Below, piece after piece: positions 58,535 through 64,000 of a stretch of 64,000 nt of DNA. The stretch comes from Arbacia lixula (taxonomy: Eukaryota; Echinodermata; Echinoidea; Arbacioida; Arbaciidae). Every line of letters starts with the position of its first letter. Positions within the stretch are counted from its first letter, which is position 1. Where the stretch lies: assembly GCA_963669155.1 (NCBI GenBank), contig OZ022584.1:17617926-17681925 (forward strand). Reading direction: 5' to 3'. The translations under genes and the position numbers were made by a program. The notes beneath the pieces are model-generated. The model was not told where the DNA came from. It saw nothing but the letters and a program-made list of their open reading frames with translations, and did no database searches.

Positions 58535-60425
58535 TCCGCCCACCCATTCATGCACTTCCTCCTACCCAATTCGCCAGCACAGACTTTACGGCCTAGCACA
58601 CGAGCTCCCCAGCTAGATGTAAATACACTTCAGCCACTAGTTGTCTACCATTATCAAATACGATATGAAACTCAAGTAGCATCTCCCTAGCGCCTGAGCG
58701 TAAGGCAATATTTGAGTAAAATCTTCGTGGTTTCCAACCACCGCTCATGCCGTTTCGTTTTCACCGTACACGGTTCTCTGACTCTCACTGGTATTCAAGT
58801 ACTGTTTACTAGCATGACTAGTGGAATAGAAGATCACGACACTTATTTGTGATTATGTCTCACGTATCAGACAAGAAATATCAGCTGACATAATTAACCA
58901 CTCGTTCTGTATCACGTAACTCTAAAAAAAAAAAAAACGCACGCGCGCAAATTATTACAATTGCGGGGGTAATTAGCGTGATTAATTGGCAATCGTCACA
59001 AAAAAACTGGTTCAGTAATTGCCATAATTACTCAGAATGATTTCAATCCATTCCCCACTACCCATGACCACGTTCATCGGGCGATTAGAAACTACTCCTC
59101 AGAGCCAGAGAGTTTTTGCGCCAAGCGCCATGCTCTTTAGTCCCACGGTGCCTGTTGATTGGACAGTTTGCTAGGCTCTAATCACGTGACCAGCTATTAA
59201 GACAGTTTTACTGGAGGAGATGTTTATACGGATGTGGAAACACCTACGCACGGAATTTAGATTAAATAAACATGGATGCGATTACGAGGTAAAAGAAATA
59301 TGGCATATCGTATCCGGACGTCATTCTCATTTTTTTCCTGACGAGACTTCATAACAAAGCGCGCGATATTTTATTTAACTAAATTGATATAGACATGATA
59401 GATGGGATAGATTTTGATGATTTCTGGGTGAACTTTCGGAGATGATATTCTAAAACCTTTTTTTTGTGTATTTTGTAAAGTTGATACCGATGAAGAAAAA
59501 TGTAAATGAATTATTGAATAGATTGATACCCTGCAGAGCGGTTTTATATAGATTCACTTTTGCATAAAACTCAAAACAACATGCATTCTTCATGTTCTTA
59601 GCGTATCAAGATCGTCGCAGACGACATATACGACTCTGTGACTGCCTGAATCGCAGAACTCATTTATTTCCAGGCATACATGTAGGTCCTCATAGAAGTG
59701 CAGAATCGTTGCCTAGTCGTATGGTGTGTGGCAGCCTTAATGTTAATCTTTTGCTAACATGGCCAAAGGAAGATACATGTGCTGTTCAAATTAATGTGAA
59801 TGTCCTGTTTTCGTCAACCCCTAAATCTACCTCCTTTTTCCCCGTCCTCGTCCCGTCATCACATTTTCCTTGCGTTACTTCCGAAATTAACCAACATCTA
59901 TCGAATTCATTACACCCCTCCCTGTGGTAATTTACATACCATGCATATAAAACCAACCCGAATTTCTGCGCCCCCTTCTTTAAGTGCCCTCCACACTATT
60001 GTATTGTAATGTAATTCGCGACCGCGAAAACATGTGACTTTGTACTGCAAGGGTGGCCACAAGCCACGCATTGTTTCTGATGGATGTTCTTAATAGATTA
60101 TTCATCCGCTTGCAAGCTCTCGACAAAGGAATACACTAAAGCATTTGCAGATCGTCGTTCGCGACTTGCGAGGCAATCACAGGTGTCTAGTCAGAGGTTG
60201 ATCCCGGGGGAAATACGGATCTTATTATCTGGTAATCCCTAGCAGGGTAGGTCTCTGCGGATTGCCTCATCATGAGCGAAGTTCATGATCATCAACTTTT
60301 CGGAAATGACGACCTTTTTTGCGCAAATTGCGTATTGGAATGCAACAGTCCGAATGCAATCACGTTTGCATCGGCAGCCCGAGATGAGATGATGGAATGG
60401 GCTGGTGGCCATTTGCCATGAGGGT
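58535..60425. other. Unassigned sequence
   Basis: 58955-59035 is rich in TAATTA/ATTAAT homeodomain-type core sequences. The 112-codon frame at 59592-59930 has no motif. Confidence 0.5.
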
Positions 60426-60557
60426 GTTTGTGGGTTCTTGCCAGGTGGGGCAGGCAGGGGCTAGGTGGGCTGGGGTGGGGGTGGGTTGGGTGGCATTTCT
60501 GCGACGTGGCGTTTACAGAATATCTGGTGGGGAGGGGGGGGGGGCGGGGGGGGGGGC
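60426..60557. repeat. G-rich block
   Basis: Many G3-G9 runs on the plus strand, ending in about 30 almost pure G (60529-60556). High quadruplex potential by inspection. The minus frame is an artefact. Confidence 0.9.
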
Positions 60558-60638
60558 GTTCGAACCACAAGGGCAATCTATATTGAGGATCAAATGCCTT
60601 TGATTCTTTTGTAGATGTTACATTTATTTCGTTTTCTC

Positions 60639-60731
60639 TAAACCCCTTGTGTGCCAAATAAATTGGTGTTCTATGTGAATAATTTGTATTATTCATGAAA
60701 AAAGTCACAAGTAACGCACACAAAGGGTAAA
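60639..60731. mobile_element. ~90-bp AACCCTTTG-type element
   Basis: TAAACCCCTTGTGTGCCAAA at left and GCACACAAAGGGTAAA at right are inverted relatives. The interior GTTCTATGTGAATAATTTG, then TATTATTCATGAAAAAAG, matches other copies. TTAA has become TAAA at the edges. Confidence 0.88.
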
Positions 60732-61423
60732 CCAGTTGCATGCCACTGTCGCAGCTTCTTATCAGTAATACATGTACATATGTTTTTTTTTTTTTTTACA
60801 GAGAACATTGTATATTGGCATATACAGAAAGAGTAAATACATATTTTTTAGTCAGTTAATTCCAAAAAGTTTCTTTTCATTTATCGACAAAAAGCATGAC
60901 GTTTTCCTCTCACGTTGCCAAATACGCTCTTCGCATCATGCCCACCGTCGTCTTCTTCCTCTAATATTCCTTGATCGTCTACATATCTTTTTCTCCCAAT
61001 CTTCTAAAAGCCCCCTTCTTTCATCTTTTTATCTTATCGTGCTCTTATTCGTCGTCCTCCTCTTCTCTTTCGTCTTTGCTTCCGCGAACCCATCTCACAA
61101 AACTGGTTACACAATCCTGTTCACGGTCATCAACTTCTCTCCTATGTCTACACGATCTATGCCCGGCATCTTTTAACCCATTTATTGGCAATCGCCTTGC
61201 AGCCCCCCCCCCCCACCCTTTCCTCCTCCTCTCTCTCTCTTTCATGAAACGCCACGTCGGGGAATGGTTCAGTAATTTCGCCTTCGACACAACGCAAATA
61301 GCTAGGAGGGAGATGGAGTCATTCGGAGCTCATCCGATCCCCAATTTGCATATTGCTATTCATGCCTTCCACAGGCAAATGCATTTTTAAATGTAACTTA
61401 AAGGCCTACACATACTCTCTCTT

Positions 61424-61426
<3 letters not shown>
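60732..61426. other. Unassigned sequence
   Basis: T run at 60783-60797 and pyrimidine-rich stretch to 61250. The 134- and 139-codon frames here are Ser/Leu/Phe-rich artefacts. Confidence 0.5.
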
Positions 61427-61476
<50 letters not shown>

Positions 61477-61505
61477 ACACACACACACACTCACACACAC
61501 ACACG
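61427..61505. repeat. (CA)n microsatellite
   Basis: About 39 CA units with two interruptions, followed by degenerate CA to 61580. Confidence 0.98.
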
Positions 61506-61898
61506 GATAGACCCAAGCATACATACACACATATACATACAAAGAGACACAAACACATACTTGCACACACTCACTCACACAACCCCTTCCTCTACCCGTC
61601 TAAGTGTCTATCTCTCTATACATCTCTCCAAAATTTCATTTTAGCTTTTCCATTCTTTATCCTTAACATATTTGTGGATGTCTATTCTTTCTGTCACTTT
61701 CTTTCCAACCAAATGTTTCTGTGTTGATCGGCCTCGCCTTTTCTCTGTCTTTCTTTCGTTCTCTCTCTCTTTCTCTCTCTCTCACACACACACACACCTT
61801 ATGTTATTTACCTGTTTACCCTCTCCTCCCTCCTCCCCCACCCCTCTATTCTCCACTTTGGTGTTATTCTCTTCCCATCGCATATCTCATCTCCTCCC

Positions 61899-61938
<40 letters not shown>

Positions 61939-62099
61939 AATATATATATATCCATTCCTTCTCCCCTTGCCCAGTCTCTCTCTCTCTCTTTCTCTTTCTC
62001 TCTCTTTCTTTCCTCTCTCTATACCACTCGTCCCCCCCCCCCTCCCACTCTCTCTCTCTAATCCATCCTTTACCACGTTTCTCTCCCCTTTTCTCCTTC
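61506..62099. repeat. Pyrimidine-rich block with (CT)n, (CA)n and (TA)n
   Basis: (CT)n at 61758-61782 joined to (CA)n, (CT)n at 61900-61922 joined to (TA)n at 61923-61951, and (CT)n at 61976-62060. All frames are compositional artefacts. Confidence 0.95.
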
Positions 62100-62662
62100 C
62101 CTAACCCTGCGGCCCGGTGTTGTTAAGTTGATTATGACTGGTCTATCAGCATGGATCGATGCCATCACACGGGGAGAACACGGGGCGGAGCCGCCCCTGG
62201 CAGGCAGGCAGGCAGCCTGGCCAGTCTGCTCGTAACGCAACAGTTCGTCAATGAACAAGCGAGAGAAAACAAAGCTCCATTACAAGTGTTTTCACCAATA
62301 ATGTTTGATTGGAGTGTGTTTTTCACGTACGATAAATCCATCACACGCGTTTTTCGTAATCGTTCGAACGTTATCGAGCAATGCACTGCGGATGAACCGG
62401 TGTTACAGCTCCGAAAAACATTTGATAGTTTTTATTTTTTGCGGGGAACACATTTCAAATAGGATCCGTAATGCGTGGAAAATAATTCGAAGTTGATCCT
62501 TACGCCGCTGGAAGCAAAGAGGGGAATAAATGTTTTTATACAATTCCTTACCGAGCGACATAGGTCTAACATTGTTCATCAGTCAAGCTAATTGATTATG
62601 CAGTTTACGCAATCATGAATTACCGATTCCCTAAATCTCTTTTCCGATAAATGAAAACAGTG
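62100..62662. other. Unassigned sequence
   Basis: A GC-rich hairpin GGGGCGGAGCCGCCCC and a (GGCA)4 run lie at 62181-62215. Frames show no motif. Confidence 0.5.
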
Positions 62663-63194
62663 TTAAAGATTGTCCGTCCCTTTTGCAAGCTTAAAATTTG
62701 AAATCGTCTATCACGATCGTAAATTGAAGAAAGTGTGATTCAAGACCATTTCTAAGAATATAGCATGTTGAAGCTTTCTGTATGTAAAAATTTCAGCCGT
62801 TAAATTTCAAACCGACTTTTTTCGTACTACGAAAAAGTATTAGTCTTTGTAACAGTCTCTATGTGGTTATTATGCATGTGTGAAATACTAATTTTATGAG
62901 TAATTACCAAACTGCAAACTTTGGAGATGATTCCTTCTATAGAACATTTTTTTTTCATAATGCGTGTTATAATTTAATAAGCAGATTAATCAATAAAGCA
63001 AATATTTCAACACAAACTGCTAAGAGCCTGAGGTAAAGACTATTAATCAGACGTTGTTTACATGCATTATTTGAATTTTACACTACGTATCAGTTTCAAA
63101 TTATGAATATACAGCTTGCTAACACTTCTCTATATGTTTTGCTAATGTTTCGATGGTTTTGTGGTGATCTGAAAAAGGGACGGGCTGTCTTTAA
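62663..63194 (-). mobile_element. TTAA-bounded inverted-repeat element, copy B (532 bp)
   Basis: Inverted near-identical copy of 24758-25281. TTAA at 62663 and 63191 flanks AGATTGTCCGTCCCTTTT and AAAAAGGGACGGGCTGTCT. The central palindrome TTTTTTCGTACTACGAAAAA is kept. High similarity of two complete copies indicates a comparatively recent spread. Confidence 0.95.
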
Positions 63195-63471
63195 ATACAT
63201 GTGCGTGTTAAATACATGTACGGGATGATGCACTTGCTAATTGGACAAAATATGTAGTGATTTTAACAAATAAAACATATGTTTGAATGAGTGTAAGTAA
63301 AACAGCAAAAATATGAGTATACACTTATTATTGATATACCAGCAAAAGTTATATTGAAGTAAGAAGGCAAACATGAATCACAGTGAGCTTGAAAATATTT
63401 ATCTTGGAGATGTAGAATACGCAATGAAATGAAAGTAGAAAACCGAAGGTGTGTCGTCATTATGATCATGT
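63195..63471. other. Unassigned sequence
   Basis: AT-rich; nothing recognised. Confidence 0.5.
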
Positions 63472-63669
63472 TATCAAGGCAATACTGGTTCTAAAACAAA
63501 CTCACTCCAGCGAGAGGTTTACCGGTCCGATATTGTATATTGGGCTAGTGTCGGGCATTCCCAATAACAGTCCACGCTGTGATCACCACTGCTTGCTCTA
63601 CCCGCATTGTTTAGAACCAGTTGTCTTGACAATAATGCTTAAATGACGTCACACTTCGGTACTCTATAC
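63472..63669. repeat. Dispersed repeat, copy 2
   Basis: Partner of 36578-36776. Its own ends are inverted: AATACTGGTTCTAAAACAA (63481-63499) pairs with TTGTTTAGAACCAGTTG (63607-63623). Contains ATGACGTCACACTTCGG. Similarity to copy 1 stops at CTATAC, where the next element begins. Confidence 0.92.
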
Positions 63670-63920
63670 TGCCCTTCTTTGACAAAAGGAAGGAAGTAAC
63701 AAATCACTCAAATTTGGGCTATTGGTATTTCTAGATCGTACCAAGCATTCCCTACATACTGACAAAACCTGGAGGAGAAATATTCATCTTAATGCGATAT
63801 AGTCAATAGAACATGATGTGGTGTTGCACTGATGCCAATGCAAGTGACTGATACAGTTTGCTTATTAAAGAAAGGTCTCTTTTGTTAGTTGCTTCCCTCT
63901 GTCAAAGTAGGGCAGTATAG
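63664..63920. mobile_element. Inverted-repeat element, 257 bp
   Basis: CTATACTGCCCTTCTTTGAC at the left and, on the opposite strand, CTATACTGCCCTACTTTGAC at the right; symmetry continues to about 37 bp. The centre has no frame. No clear target duplication could be fixed. Confidence 0.85.
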
Positions 63921-64000
63921 TCTTTGACAAGCTCTCTCCCTCAGTCGAAAGTGGCGATTTTTTTAGGTCAGCCCTCAACGTTGGTCAAGGACAAAGCGTG
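63921..64000. other. Unassigned sequence at window edge
   Basis: Nothing recognised. Confidence 0.5.

Noticed and set aside
60772-61390. 134- and 139-codon plus-strand frames
   Set aside because: Pyrimidine-rich sequence; the two frames overlap in different phases and neither has a motif.
1-64000. CRISPR array, prokaryotic operon or phage region
   Set aside because: Direct repeats with unique spacers of CRISPR form are absent, and coding density, SINE/LINE content and microsatellites indicate an animal genome.

Overview
The window looks like animal nuclear DNA that is almost entirely non-coding. The base composition is AT-leaning. Dozens of (CA)n, (GA)n and other microsatellites break it up. 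There is no dense run of open frames, no operon-like layout and no recognisable host protein. What can be identified is repeat-derived: a Tc1-type DNA transposon, CR1/L2-like and other LINE remnants, a tRNA-derived SINE, many palindromic elements bounded by TTAA, and several tandem repeats. The SINE body (tRNA head followed by a GATAGGACATTAAATGG tail domain) and the mix of LINE remnants suggest a marine deuterostome, most likely an echinoderm such as a sea urchin. That identification is from memory and is not proven here. The window is best read as intergenic or deep intronic sequence.

Layout. 0-11 kb: microsatellites, one hairpin near 0.6 kb, a possible LINE tail at 6.9 kb, a 27-T run at 10.4 kb, otherwise unassigned. 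11-16 kb: a 501-bp TTAA element, a 648-bp foldback element, and a LINE fragment with an 18-bp target-site duplication next to it. 16-21 kb: purine/pyrimidine tracts and a three-unit degenerate repeat that stays open on the minus strand. 21-25 kb: a SINE with a duplicated flank, two short TTAA elements and the first copy of a 0.52-kb TTAA element. 27.0-28.3 kb: the Tc1 element, rebuilt as a near-palindrome with two 0.44-kb arms. 30-36 kb: a 0.7-kb polypurine tract, a 368-bp foldback, an 18-bp perfect hairpin, a (TAG)n array and more GA tracts. 36-52 kb: several small elements, a 161-bp tandem pair, CA-rich stretches and a CR1/L2-like LINE 3' fragment. 51-59 kb: TTAA-bounded 77-bp units, a tRNA-like B-box pair, a minisatellite of about a dozen units that repeatedly carries TGACGTCA or near variants, and a second minisatellite. 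60-64 kb: a G-rich block, a long CT/CA block, the inverted second copy of the 0.52-kb TTAA element, and a repeat shared with 36.6 kb that abuts another inverted-repeat element.

The main pattern is the density and variety of TTAA-bounded palindromic elements. At least eight sequence families range from about 77 bp to 650 bp. TTAA target choice is the hallmark of piggyBac-type transposition, so they may be non-autonomous passengers of one or more such transposases; no piggyBac transposase is visible here. Mobile-element assignments rest on sequence symmetry and protein motifs read by eye. No database search was possible.
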